Shown: positions 53,931 through 62,283, numbered from the stretch's first letter. The stretch: DNA of 64,000 bases from Bacillota bacterium (GCA_023435925.1 JAEZLF010000310.1:1-64000), one strand, 5' to 3'. Translations and numbers: made by a program. The notes: a model not told the origin generated them from the letters alone.

Positions 53931-56756
53931 TTATGATGCTTTTCTTTTTCTATCTCTTTCTTTAATCTTTTCTTCGGCACAGTTAGGGCACATCTTTTGT
54001 CGATTGCTTTTCTTCTCGAATTTTTCATTGCAACAGGTACAAACACTGAGTTTATCAATTCTTCTGACAACACCTGTGAGATCTGATTTAATATTATCAC
54101 AAAGATTATCATACACATATCCACCAAGTATATCAAACAGAAAGCTTTTTCCTGATTCCGATTTCTCCGTAAATACATATTTTATAATATTGTCTACAGC
54201 AAAATGTATATTAATATCCAGACTTATTATATCTTTGACAAAATCTATTAATAGGCTCTGGTTAGTAAGTCTTGCAACTTCTCTTTCATCCAATTCCTCA
54301 AAATTATTAGCATTATTGTATATATACGCTTGCTGCTGTAATCCCACATACTTTTGATAAATTTCAATGACTCTATTATCTATTTCAATTCTGGAATCGT
54401 TCATCATCTTACGGTAGTTAAATCGAGGAATATTTTCAAAATTAAAATTAGTATGGGGAATATCTTCAATTATTTGTGCAATCCTATCAACCGTACCTTC
54501 TCCTACACCAATATCTAAGCATTTGCTACTATCATAATCCTTTGCAAACTTAAAGAAGTAAGGCATTTCCCTATCACTTTTTAGAAATTGTCTCATTCTC
54601 TTATTGATTGTGACAAAATCTAATGACTTGGCACTATCTATCGAAAAGTTATTTAGTGCAGTCAATATTTTTGCTTTCTTTAGCAATACTTTCTTTTCAT
54701 CATCATTTGCCCCAGGATACATATTCCAGATTTGTGTCATTTTATTGGAATACTTTCCTACATTGCCTACCTTATAAGCGTAAGTCAAACTGTCATATAT
54801 ATGCTCATTATTAACTATCTGACAACCTGCAACACCCATTTCATAATACAACGGATTAATTCCTTCCATATTTCTTTTTGCTATTTTTATCAAGTCATTT
54901 TGGTTTACAATAAGCAATTGATCCCCGTCACAGTCATACATAAGTACTTTACTAGCCAAATCATGAATGTTTACATATATAGCATTAGTGAGGAACCAAT
55001 CTTTATGCTCATTTCGCTTTCTATTGTTTGTTATCCAATGTTCTTTATATAGACTGGGTGACCTATTCAGCAATATTTCTTTTTGCGGAAACATTCTGCA
55101 ATGTACTTCTTTTTCTTTCAATAAACCTTTTGGATTCTTATCACCTTTAAATATGTATTCACAGTAACTATACAGATCAGGTATAACAAAGGCATATGCA
55201 GCATCAATTTTTATCTTTCCTGCTTTAGCTGATTTTTTAATACTGGTTAGTTTATCTTCTATCCTATTTTTTACCCAAATATCACGTATAATTGATGGAT
55301 ACTTATTAACACAGATAGCCAGATTAGATTGTTCATCATAGCCAAGTACTTTAAGCATAGCGTCAATCTTAGTATGTGCATTTATTATTAGCTCTACTGT
55401 TGGCTGAGTCAGTACCTTCAATTCTTCATCTGTAATATCTGTCAATGTCTGGAGCATCTGATAATTGTAAGTTGCTTTTTTATAGTAATATTTATCCTTA
55501 TTCCTATTGGTCTTAATATCTTCCTCAATGTTACATTTACTTGCTTCACATCCATGTTCCTTGAACAATTGTTTATACATATCCCAACCAGAAAGTGTAG
55601 TCCCATTTTCGGCATTATATTTTTCCGCTAATGTCTTATAATACTTCCACATCTTAAACTGACTTTTACTGAAGATTATCTGAATATTTTCCTCAAAAAT
55701 ATCGTGCTCAATGTTATATATATCTGTAACTTTATAATTGCCATTATTTTCACTTTGGCACCATCTTTTAATGTCCCATACTGCAAGCAGACCTTTCATC
55801 CAAGGAAGTCTAATCATAAAGTTTTTGTCGGATAATTCTGGACTTATCATTCCAGCACCATCAATATGATTTATGGTTATATCCTTATCTACATCAGGAG
55901 TAACTTCCAAATTCCTACTGATGTAATCTACTTTACCAGTAACTATAGTTTCGAAATCATCACATACAATACATCTATCAATGCAAAAACCATCCCATAC
56001 ATCAGTAGCAGATAATTGTAATGCCAAATAACTAAGCATTTTATTAATATTGCAGCCTTGATATTCAGATTCATTCATATCTTGTATATCTAATCCGCAC
56101 TGTACTTTGTCTTTATGCTGATTCCAAAGAGACTCTTTGATAAAAAGTATCTTGTGTTTGCGAATTTGACCAGCACTAGCAGTCAAAGTAATATATTTCT
56201 CTTCTCTCCATCTGAAGCCATTATCAATAATAGACTTCATAATATTATTTTCATGCTCTGATACTATCCTAATCACAATAATATCATCGGTTATTTTGTT
56301 TTCTCCCAAGTCTAATATTCTACTAAGAGAACCTTCAAACACTGATATAGTATGATATTCAGATAATTCTTTGGTGATCTTCCTATTATTATTTTTGTTT
56401 CTATTTAATAATTCCGCTAAATATTTTTCAGCCTTTGTAATTTTATTATTAATCTCATTGTAAAAGACATTCTCTTTCAATGCATTTTTATAATCTGTTG
56501 ATTGTCTCAAATATTTATGCTTCTTTACAAATTGATTGAACGACTTCTTTTTATGATACTTTAAATCTCTTACTTCCTGCCAATTTTTATACTTTAGTTT
56601 TTCAGTATCTTTATTGACAATTTGATATAATGTGAAATTCATAATAGCATACTTAATTGTATTAAGATTACTGATTGCTTTATTAATTTTATTTTCTTTT
56701 TTTGTGAAGAATACTCTAGTATCCACACTGTACATCTTAAATTGTCTATTCATCAT
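53931..56756 (-). CDS. Single-chain two-barrel RNA polymerase (YonO/QDE-1-like)
   Basis: 941 residues. Motifs of the double-psi beta-barrel RNA polymerases appear in the order of YonO and QDE-1: barrel 1 region HIDGAGMISPE (from D299) with RLPWMKGLLAVWD; ILLNRSPSL at 562-570, cognate to the beta-prime NRAPTLHR motif; and the metal-binding triad MYDCDGDQ (D608, D610, D612), cognate to NADFDGDQ. The C-terminus is a zinc-ribbon (C906-x-C-C-x13-C-x2-C) and a basic tail. YonO of SPbeta (about 905 residues) is a DNA-dependent RNA polymerase for phage genes, so late transcription is the likely role. AGGAGG lies 12 bases before the ATG. It lies 47 bases after the Rep-like gene in the same operon. Cell-location: cytoplasm. 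Confidence 0.85.
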   Translation of the reverse strand: MMNRQFKMYSVDTRVFFTKKENKINKAISNLNTIKYAIMNFTLYQIVNKDTEKLKYKNWQEVRDLKYHKKKSFNQFVKKHKYLRQSTDYKNALKENVFYNEINNKITKAEKYLAELLNRNKNNNRKITKELSEYHTISVFEGSLSRILDLGENKITDDIIVIRIVSEHENNIMKSIIDNGFRWREEKYITLTASAGQIRKHKILFIKESLWNQHKDKVQCGLDIQDMNESEYQGCNINKMLSYLALQLSATDVWDGFCIDRCIVCDDFETIVTGKVDYISRNLEVTPDVDKDITINHIDGAGMISPELSDKNFMIRLPWMKGLLAVWDIKRWCQSENNGNYKVTDIYNIEHDIFEENIQIIFSKSQFKMWKYYKTLAEKYNAENGTTLSGWDMYKQLFKEHGCEASKCNIEEDIKTNRNKDKYYYKKATYNYQMLQTLTDITDEELKVLTQPTVELIINAHTKIDAMLKVLGYDEQSNLAICVNKYPSIIRDIWVKNRIEDKLTSIKKSAKAGKIKIDAAYAFVIPDLYSYCEYIFKGDKNPKGLLKEKEVHCRMFPQKEILLNRSPSLYKEHWITNNRKRNEHKDWFLTNAIYVNIHDLASKVLMYDCDGDQLLIVNQNDLIKIAKRNMEGINPLYYEMGVAGCQIVNNEHIYDSLTYAYKVGNVGKYSNKMTQIWNMYPGANDDEKKVLLKKAKILTALNNFSIDSAKSLDFVTINKRMRQFLKSDREMPYFFKFAKDYDSSKCLDIGVGEGTVDRIAQIIEDIPHTNFNFENIPRFNYRKMMNDSRIEIDNRVIEIYQKYVGLQQQAYIYNNANNFEELDEREVARLTNQSLLIDFVKDIISLDINIHFAVDNIIKYVFTEKSESGKSFLFDILGGYVYDNLCDNIKSDLTGVVRRIDKLSVCTCCNEKFEKKSNRQKMCPNCAEEKIKERDRKRKAS

Positions 56757-56803
56757 AACTTACAATTTCCTCCTATTCATACATTTTGTTTGTTTAGTTA
56801 ATT

Positions 56804-58234
56804 CTAAAATGATATACATTCTTCATATTTCTCATTTTCATCAATCATGTCTTGGCATAGCTCACAATACTCTTGACCAGGCAGAGCATTTTCTTGTTTG
56901 CAGCAGGAACATAGTTTATTGATTTGATTAGTAAGAACAATACTTTCAGGTATTTTATCTTTCTTTTTATTTGGATCCCCAGTTTTATTACCTGATCTTT
57001 TAAATTCCAAAAAACCATCATAAGAAGCATGTGTACAACTGGTAAACTGCTTCAAGTACCATTCAACAGTCATTTTTCCATCAATGATTCTTTGAATAAG
57101 GTCTTCATCCTTTTCGGAATAATAACTACCTATATATTCCTTCATCAAATCTACTTCTGGATTTTTTGAATTATAGAAATCATTTAGTTCATCAGAAAAG
57201 CTTCTGTTACTTCCAGATTGTTTATTTTCGCACTCCTCAGAACAATATTCAACAAATGCTTCAACTGGTTTTCCGCATGTTTGGCATACAGAACTTATCT
57301 CTATGCAGCAACGATTACATAACCCCTGTGTTACCTTATCAACTTCATTACCACAACCTGAACATATAACTTTTTTCTTTTTATTGCCTTGTAGCGATTT
57401 AGATTCTGGTTTATCTTTCTTTTGTTTCTTCTTTCCTGCAATATTCCAACCTTCATCCTTCTTCACTTTTTTGTAACCAGAAAGAATACACTTAAATAAT
57501 TCATGATATTGTTCTTCTGTCATATTTGGATAATCTTTAACCAAGATATAATGATATGCACCTGTAATACACTTATCATTCTGGTACATATCTCCGACAC
57601 TGTCATATCTGATAAGGTTCAACTTAACAAGAATATCTAAATATTCCTTAATAGTATCTTTCTTATAAATAACACCATCATTTATGAAAGTATCAAATGT
57701 TGGATAGCAGAATTTATATTGTTCTGAAGATAATCTTCCATCATCTTCACTTGGTTGGAAAATTCTACTTACAATATCACAGTAAATATTAAATAACTTG
57801 ATATTGTTGATTGGTGTTTCTTTATAAGATAGAATCGAAATAATTTCATCTTCATCAATTTTCGAATATCCATATTCTGTTTCTGATTCATTGTTATAGT
57901 TTAAGGAAATTAATTCATCTGATCTTATGTTATCCAAATCAATATTTTGACCTATTGTAAATATTCCTGTATAGATAATTTTAGATAGAAACGATTTAAA
58001 ATATTGTCTCTGTCTTTTGATGTTACCAGATATATCTATATAGAACTTATTGATATAACTTAAAATAGAATTTATCGAAACAACACAATCTCCATGAATT
58101 GTTAACATACGCTTTAAACATATGTAATAAATTATGCAGAAAGAATATAGTTCACCAAATGATAAAATTGATTGCCAGTTCTTTTTACTATTTGGCCTAA
58201 CACAGATATTGCTAAAACTAATATTATTCTTCAT
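56804..58234 (-). CDS. Rep-like protein with three zinc-ribbons
   Basis: 476 residues. The N-terminal 260 residues are helical with winged-helix-like repeats (SILSYINKFYIDISGNIKRQRQYFKSFLSKII; FINDGVIYKKDTIKEYLDILVKLNLIRYD), like plasmid or phage replication initiators. A lysine-rich linker follows, then zinc motifs CSGCGNEV...CNRC, CQTCGKPV...CSEEC and a C-terminal CSCCKQE...CELC. It directly follows the iteron/AT-rich array, as iteron-binding Rep proteins do, and precedes the RNA polymerase in one operon. It could instead be the promoter-recognition partner of that polymerase. No helicase or polymerase motif. Confidence 0.55.
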   Translation of the reverse strand: MKNNISFSNICVRPNSKKNWQSILSFGELYSFCIIYYICLKRMLTIHGDCVVSINSILSYINKFYIDISGNIKRQRQYFKSFLSKIIYTGIFTIGQNIDLDNIRSDELISLNYNNESETEYGYSKIDEDEIISILSYKETPINNIKLFNIYCDIVSRIFQPSEDDGRLSSEQYKFCYPTFDTFINDGVIYKKDTIKEYLDILVKLNLIRYDSVGDMYQNDKCITGAYHYILVKDYPNMTEEQYHELFKCILSGYKKVKKDEGWNIAGKKKQKKDKPESKSLQGNKKKKVICSGCGNEVDKVTQGLCNRCCIEISSVCQTCGKPVEAFVEYCSEECENKQSGSNRSFSDELNDFYNSKNPEVDLMKEYIGSYYSEKDEDLIQRIIDGKMTVEWYLKQFTSCTHASYDGFLEFKRSGNKTGDPNKKKDKIPESIVLTNQINKLCSCCKQENALPGQEYCELCQDMIDENEKYEECISF

Positions 58235-58351
58235 ATTTGTATATACACCTTCACCCTTTCGTATTTAAAAATTTATATTTATAAATAGTTGCATTTTTCG
58301 CAAGAAAAATAGAATAAGTTTATTATTGTTTGTTTTTCTTAATGATTATTT

Positions 58352-58418
58352 TTATTACTGATTGTTTGATTAATAGTGGTTATCTCTTAGTAGTGATTAT
58401 TTATTAGTAGAGATTATT
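58352..58418. repeat. AT-rich 15-base direct repeats (origin unwinding element)
   Basis: TTAATAGTGGTTATC (58370), TTAGTAGTGATTATT (58387) and TTAGTAGAGATTATT (58404) at exactly 17-base intervals, with a weaker one at 58352 (TTATTACTGATTGTT). They lie between the Rep-like gene and the iterons. Confidence 0.7.
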
Positions 58419-58430
58419 ACGGTCACTTGG

Positions 58431-58612
58431 CGTACCCACTTTGGGACATATAATCATGTTCATTTGTACCAATCTGGTACAGATAAACTACATCGTCTGT
58501 AACCATTTGGTACAGATAAACCATTTTGTGTGTTTCTTTTGGTTACAGATAAATGCTTCGATGTGTAACCAATTGGTACAGTAAAATTATTTATGTGTCC
58601 CTATTTGGTACA
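58431..58612. repeat. Six palindromic iterons, 33-base period: probable replication origin
   Basis: 17-base units of consensus TGTAACCAWTTGGTACA begin at 58465, 58498, 58531, 58564 and 58596, with a weaker first unit at 58431 (CGTACCCACTTTGGGACA). Most are followed by GAT/GTA-AAA. The spacing of 32-34 bases is about three helical turns. Together with the AT-rich repeats and the adjoining Rep-like gene this is the make-up of an iteron origin; an operator array is the alternative. The whole gap 58235-59324 has no gene. Confidence 0.75.
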
Positions 58613-58668
58613 GACAAAATATTCTGTTCTCGTTATGTATTCACTTTTCAAGGTGCAATAAATCAGGC

Positions 58669-58708
58669 CAGCTCCTACAGACATAATTTCACACATCTGT
58701 AGTAGTTG
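58669..58708 (-). other. Hairpin in the leader of the Rep/polymerase transcript
   Basis: CAGCTCCTACAGA and TCTGTAGTAGTTG pair with one mismatch and one G-U, giving a 12-base stem with a 14-base loop. No U-run follows. It lies between the operon promoter at 59056 and the iterons. Confidence 0.5.
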
Positions 58709-59027
58709 GATTTTCGATATCTGGACATGCGGAAACAAACCTCATGTTAAATATCAAATATTTTGTTTTTTTGAATGCATTGGAATTGCAAAACTTACAG
58801 GCGGGATTTTATTTTTTTGTAACCGTACAGTATAAAATAATATCTCTCTTGTAATTAATTAATTTCTACATTCAGTGCCTTGGTATGACTACGTTTGCGC
58901 TATTTTTCTGAGACTATAAAATAATGTTAAATTATTTGTTGACAACTACCCTCCCTCATGTTATTATTAGTTTGTGGTTAAAAACCACGTTTTATTTGCG
59001 TTTTCAAAAAGTACAGTCTCGAACTTG

Positions 59028-59056
59028 ATTATAGCAGGTCTGATTGTTTTTGTCAA
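59028..59056 (-). promoter_or_regulatory. Strong promoter of the Rep-RNA polymerase operon
   Basis: TTGACA (59056-59051), 17 bases, TATAAT (59033-59028) on the minus strand: consensus for the host sigma factor. The first gene starts nearly 800 bases downstream, so the transcript would read through the whole iteron region. Confidence 0.75.
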
Positions 59057-59324
59057 CCTGTTTTTTGTTAATTTTATCAACAAACTCATCATATCCATCA
59101 TATTTTTCTTTCAATTTATTTGATACGCTGAGTAACCTATTCTCTCACTGGTTTAATGACGTAGAAGAGCAGAAGGAATGTATCCTTATATGGGAATGCA
59201 TAGATTAGCCAATTTTGATGCTTACAAACGATAATGGTGAAGTCTCTCACGAGTATCTGGTTAACTTCTTAGCAACTTTACTGAAACGCTTATAATCACT
59301 CATTGAATGATTCTTTATATGCTT

Positions 59325-59618
59325 TTACTTTTTATCCTTTAGTTTTCTTGGTACAACATATAACCAGTATGTACCATCTGTCTTCTTATTAATCCTAATA
59401 GAAAATTCGCCATATTGCTTTGTTGCACTAATGCTGTAGTTACCATAAGTATCTTCTTCAAACATTATTGGAAAATTAGAACTGCTTGCATACCCCATAC
59501 TATAAAATTCTGTAATGCAATTTTCTATTGTATGATAGCTAAGATTTTCAATTTTACAACTTAAATTTTCCATATCAGTATCATCCTTTCGATCTACTGA
59601 GAGATACTTTCTATTCAT
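59325..59618 (-). CDS. Phage protein of unknown function
   Basis: 97 residues from ATG 59618 (GAGGT 7 bases upstream). Strand-rich second half (YGNYSISATKQYGEFSIRINKKTDGTYWLYVVPRKL). It starts 12 bases after the stop of the upstream gene on the same strand. Confidence 0.55.
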   Translation of the reverse strand: MNRKYLSVDRKDDTDMENLSCKIENLSYHTIENCITEFYSMGYASSSNFPIMFEEDTYGNYSISATKQYGEFSIRINKKTDGTYWLYVVPRKLKDKK

Positions 59619-59629
59619 ACAAAATACCT

Positions 59630-60181
59630 CTATTGCCTTTTGACTAACCATACATAATGTTTATCAGGAACACCAGAAATAGAATATCTAATTAATGCTC
59701 TCATATAAGCAAGCCTCATATGTCCTTCAAGTAGATGTAATGGTCTAATCAATTTACCATATTTTAATTCTTTTTCTTCATCAATAATACTATTATTTAC
59801 ATCAAAAACAATAACTGGTTTTAGCCAAGTTCTATTTTCATTCATAAAACCCCCTAACCAAGTTTGCTTAACACGAAATTCAGGATTGTTTATAAAATCA
59901 TCTCCCCAATAATCTTGGGTATCAAGAAATGCCGTTCCAATACTCATGATTTGCTCCCTAGAAAACAAGACTTTATTAAAAACCAAACGATCATATTGAA
60001 TCCACCAATACTTGTTACAGAAATCATCAAAGTGCCTATACGTCCATTGTTCAAGGACGCACTCAGGAAAGTTTGGAAGCATTTTTTTATACTTCTCAGA
60101 AACATTCACAAATGGTTCTAATTGATATGTTACATAATCAAACTTTGGTTTCAATTCTCTAAATTCATCAATATCAATCAT
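59630..60181 (-). CDS. Phage early protein, weakly ParB/Srx-like
   Basis: 183 residues. The stretch KLIRPLHLLEGHMRLAYMRALI followed by KHYVWLVKR resembles the (I/L)xGHxR...V pattern of ParB/sulfiredoxin-fold proteins; the N-terminus is aromatic-rich (YRHFDDFCNKYWWIQYD). Function unknown; I put little weight on the resemblance. Confidence 0.5.
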   Translation of the reverse strand: MIDIDEFRELKPKFDYVTYQLEPFVNVSEKYKKMLPNFPECVLEQWTYRHFDDFCNKYWWIQYDRLVFNKVLFSREQIMSIGTAFLDTQDYWGDDFINNPEFRVKQTWLGGFMNENRTWLKPVIVFDVNNSIIDEEKELKYGKLIRPLHLLEGHMRLAYMRALIRYSISGVPDKHYVWLVKRQ

Positions 60182-60216
60182 ATATGATAACTCTCTATAA
60201 GTTTTGCAATCATTGT

Positions 60217-60384
60217 CTAATCATTATCAATACTTATCTCATCACTGAAATATTCATATGTTCCTTCAACAGGTTTACTACAATCGTTGCACACATCCCA
60301 ATGTCCCCACATATCCATTTCAGTATATACACTAGATGAATGTTCGCATTTGCAAAATTCAGTTTCTTCCACAGTTATTAACAC
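60217..60384 (-). CDS. Small zinc-ribbon protein
   Basis: 55 residues from GTG 60384 or 51 from GTG 60372 (AAAGGGAG upstream; the second has better spacing). Cysteines FCKCEH and VCNDCSKPV make a treble-clef-like zinc site; the C-terminus is acidic. It sits upstream of the ParB-like gene on the same strand. Confidence 0.55.
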   Translation of the reverse strand: MLITVEETEFCKCEHSSSVYTEMDMWGHWDVCNDCSKPVEGTYEYFSDEISIDND

Positions 60385-60518
60385 TCCCTTTGCCAATATA
60401 AGAAGTAAATAAACTTTCAGTAATAAATTATATCACATAACTTTACATATGTATCCTATTAAGAAAAATCTCAATATTAAATTATCAAAGTACAATCTAT
60501 AAGATCAAAGGGCTGCAT

Positions 60519-60605
60519 TGTCCCTATTCAGGTGGTTCCCACGACCTCCCCGTCATATTTGACGGATCATTGGTTTCGGCCTGTTCCACCGACCCAGGCC
60601 ATCAT
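60519..60605. ncRNA. Compact structured segment, possible small RNA or leader
   Basis: An island of higher GC in AT-rich DNA: stems CCGTCA/TGACGG (60550-60565) and GGCCTG/CAGGCC (60578-60600), with AGGT/ACCT just before, and direct repeats TCAGGTGG at both ends. It starts with TGTCCCTATT, a string also in iteron 5. It lies directly after the stop of the 85-residue gene. Confidence 0.45.
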
Positions 60606-60862
60606 CAGGTGGATTTATTAGCTAAAAGCAAAAGAAATATCATGTGTACCTGGACTCTCTTTTTGATGTAGTCAACTGCTTCCTTAAATTCCGTAAAAAT
60701 CAAATTGTTGTCGATACTGGAGTAGGATAATTGACTATCCTCAAATACCTGAAAGTAATATACCTGCATCACAATTAACTCAAATATGGCTATTTTGCTA
60801 TTCCCTGCTGTCCATGTCCATAATGGATAGACTTTGCCTTCAGCCTTACAAAAGTTCAGCAT
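60605..60862 (-). CDS. Phage early protein of unknown function
   Basis: 85 residues, GAGGTG 8 bases before the ATG. No motif recognised (LNFCKAEGKVYPLWTWTAGN...). It lies between the first early gene and the structured segment. Confidence 0.55.
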   Translation of the reverse strand: MLNFCKAEGKVYPLWTWTAGNSKIAIFELIVMQVYYFQVFEDSQLSYSSIDNNLIFTEFKEAVDYIKKRVQVHMIFLLLLANKST

Positions 60863-60923
60863 ATCTATAGCACCTCACATTAGCATATAATAATTAAATC
60901 TTATCTATATGTAATAGAACATA

Positions 60924-61391
60924 TCAAAAACACCTATCCCACTTGGAGTGATTAACTGCTCCAATATCCTTAAGGAACTGTCTGCATGTTCCAACCTGTC
61001 CACGTGGTATATCAATATGGATGTGTTTAGGATGACCAGTAAACTTGCCCAAATGTTCTCTTGCATTCCACTGTTTTTTCAGAGCATATGGATGATTGGG
61101 GTCTTTCAAATCATTATAATCTATGTAGTCAACTTTAAACGTCAGGTCAAATCCTACGTAATCAGCAATTGCTTGGAGTTTTTCTCTTATTCTGTTGGCT
61201 GCTTCTTCCGATGTAATTAATCCTAAGATGCAGTTTTGGCTCATACCACAGTGATAAGACCAATATGACGGTGTTTTATTAAAATGCTGATCTACGGTCA
61301 TAATACTAAAAGTTCCAGTGCTACCAGACTGAATAAATCCATGATTGTCTACTACTACCCAATACTTTTCAATAGCGTTTTCCATAATCAT
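60924..61391 (-). CDS. First early gene left of the lysis-lysogeny switch, unknown function
   Basis: 155 residues, GAGAGG 5 bases before the ATG. It lies about 50 bases from the leftward promoter of the switch and is thus in the position of cro-type or first lytic genes, but it has no HTH. A histidine-rich HPKHIHIDIPRGQVGTC segment may bind metal. No family recognised. Confidence 0.6.
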   Translation of the reverse strand: MIMENAIEKYWVVVDNHGFIQSGSTGTFSIMTVDQHFNKTPSYWSYHCGMSQNCILGLITSEEAANRIREKLQAIADYVGFDLTFKVDYIDYNDLKDPNHPYALKKQWNAREHLGKFTGHPKHIHIDIPRGQVGTCRQFLKDIGAVNHSKWDRCF

Positions 61392-61442
61392 GATCCCCTC
61401 TCGTTTTCGGCTGTGCCGTATTTTGTTTTCGACTATGGTTTG

Positions 61443-61533
61443 ATTATACTACGCAAATCGTAATTAGTCAATACGATTATCGTAATTTTTATTTTATTTT
61501 CGTATTGACTCGTTACGCAAATCGTATTATAAT
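61443..61533. promoter_or_regulatory. Divergent promoter pair with three repressor operators
   Basis: Rightward promoter TTGACT (61505)-17-TATAAT (61528-61533); leftward TTGACT (61471-61466)-17-TATAAT (61448-61443). Operators of consensus TACG-N5-CGTA: O1 TACGCAAATCGTA (61450-61462), O2 TACGATTATCGTA (61472-61484), O3 TACGCAAATCGTA (61514-61526). O1 and O3 are identical and lie between the -35 and -10 of each promoter; O2 touches the leftward -35. This is the genetic switch of the prophage. Confidence 0.88.
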
Positions 61534-61558
61534 AGACAGGAAAGAGAGGTGAAACAAA

Positions 61559-61780
61559 TTGCCAGTAAAATTTAAACTAAAAATGCTTCTTGCCATTAAT
61601 GAAATGACACAAAAGGAATTGGCTGAAAAAACAGGTATAAGGCCACCAACTATTTCAGCAATATGCAATAATTCAATTAAGCAAATACCCGTATCAGTAA
61701 TAGAAAAGATATGTAAATGTCTAAATTGTAAGCCTGTAGATTGGATTGACTACATAGACGAAAATCAAGAAAACACCTGA
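61559..61780 (+). CDS. XRE-family repressor
   Basis: 73 residues from a TTG start with GAGGTG 6 bases upstream. Essentially one Cro/CI helix-turn-helix domain (TQKELAEKTGIRPPTISAICN) with a short C-terminus (KCLNCKPVDWIDYIDE). Likely dimeric CI/Cro-type repressor acting on the TACG-N5-CGTA operators just upstream, including its own promoter. Confidence 0.88.
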   Translation: MPVKFKLKMLLAINEMTQKELAEKTGIRPPTISAICNNSIKQIPVSVIEKICKCLNCKPVDWIDYIDENQENT

Positions 61781-61905
61781 TGAAGGTGTTTTTTTGATTT
61801 AGACTCATCAATTTTCTTTTTGGCCTTCAAGTGTACTTCTGGAGATATAAGCCCTTCTTTATGAATTTGATCATTAAGCGTATACAAGATATCCTTCTCC
61901 AGCAT
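61765..61905 (-). CDS. Possible 46-residue protein overlapping the repressor terminator
   Basis: The frame from ATG 61905 (LEKDILYTLNDQIHKEGLISPEVH...) has coherent amphipathic content and continues upstream for about 21 codons without an ATG, but no convincing ribosome site exists. It may be the end of a decayed gene. The rest of 61797-61993 has nothing else. Confidence 0.3.
   Translation of the reverse strand: MLEKDILYTLNDQIHKEGLISPEVHLKAKKKIDESKSKKHLHQVFS
61772..61795 (+). terminator. Terminator of the XRE repressor gene
   Basis: AACACCT-GATGA-AGGTGTT stem followed by TTTTT, starting inside the last codons of the repressor gene. Confidence 0.85.
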
Positions 61906-61993
61906 ATCATGTATTCTTTCAATATAGTCTTTTATTAAAATATCTTTTATGTTTTCGGTAATTCTGTTGGATTAGCTTACCACCTTTTTATCT

Positions 61994-62254
61994 TCAAACA
62001 GCAGCCATCACTCTATCATTGTACTTAACATAAAACATATCATCAGTCCTGAATAGCAATACAGAATTCTTGCCGTCATCAAATAACACAATATACTGTT
62101 CATCATTTAGGATTTTGCGCAAAAATCTCTTGTCTATTTTACTTGCAAAGATCTGAGCTTCTTTGACGTTAGTGATAGCTCGATAACCATAGATGTAATT
62201 TGCATAGTACTCTTTTTTAATATAACGCAGGAAGTTCTTGGTTCTATCTTCCAC
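61994..62254 (-). CDS. Small phage protein of unknown function
   Basis: 86 residues from GTG 62254 (AGGTG upstream). Basic and aromatic-rich (YIKKEYYANYIYGYRAITNVKEAQIF), strand-rich C-terminus. No family recognised. A perfect palindrome covers its ribosome site region. Confidence 0.5.
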   Translation of the reverse strand: MEDRTKNFLRYIKKEYYANYIYGYRAITNVKEAQIFASKIDKRFLRKILNDEQYIVLFDDGKNSVLLFRTDDMFYVKYNDRVMAAV

Positions 62255-62263
62255 ATATATCAC

Positions 62264-62283
62264 ACCTATCAAACTTGATAGGT
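62264..62283. promoter_or_regulatory. Perfect palindrome, operator or translational stem
   Basis: ACCTATCAA-AC-TTGATAGGT, nine-base arms, just upstream of the GTG start at 62254 and covering the AGGTG ribosome site. It may be an operator or a stem masking that site. Confidence 0.55.

Noticed and set aside
53581..54357. 258-codon plus-strand frame opposite the end of the RNA polymerase gene
   Set aside because: Low-complexity hydrophobic/Ser sequence, no ribosome site, antisense to well-supported zinc-ribbon coding sequence.
53931..56756. RNA polymerase as a viral RNA-dependent RNA polymerase
   Set aside because: No GDD palm motif; the DxDGD and NRSPSL motifs belong to the double-psi-barrel class, and the context is a dsDNA siphovirus.
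58431..58612. CRISPR array
   Set aside because: The repeats are 17-base imperfect palindromes with 15-16 base gaps that are partly conserved (GATAAA), no leader and no cas genes; this fits iterons.
58939..58988. Plus-strand promoter TTGACA-17-TATTAT followed by a GTGGTT/AACCAC stem
   Set aside because: No gene follows on that strand for 2.5 kb and the stem sits at the expected start point; I could not support a transcript, though an antisense origin RNA is possible.
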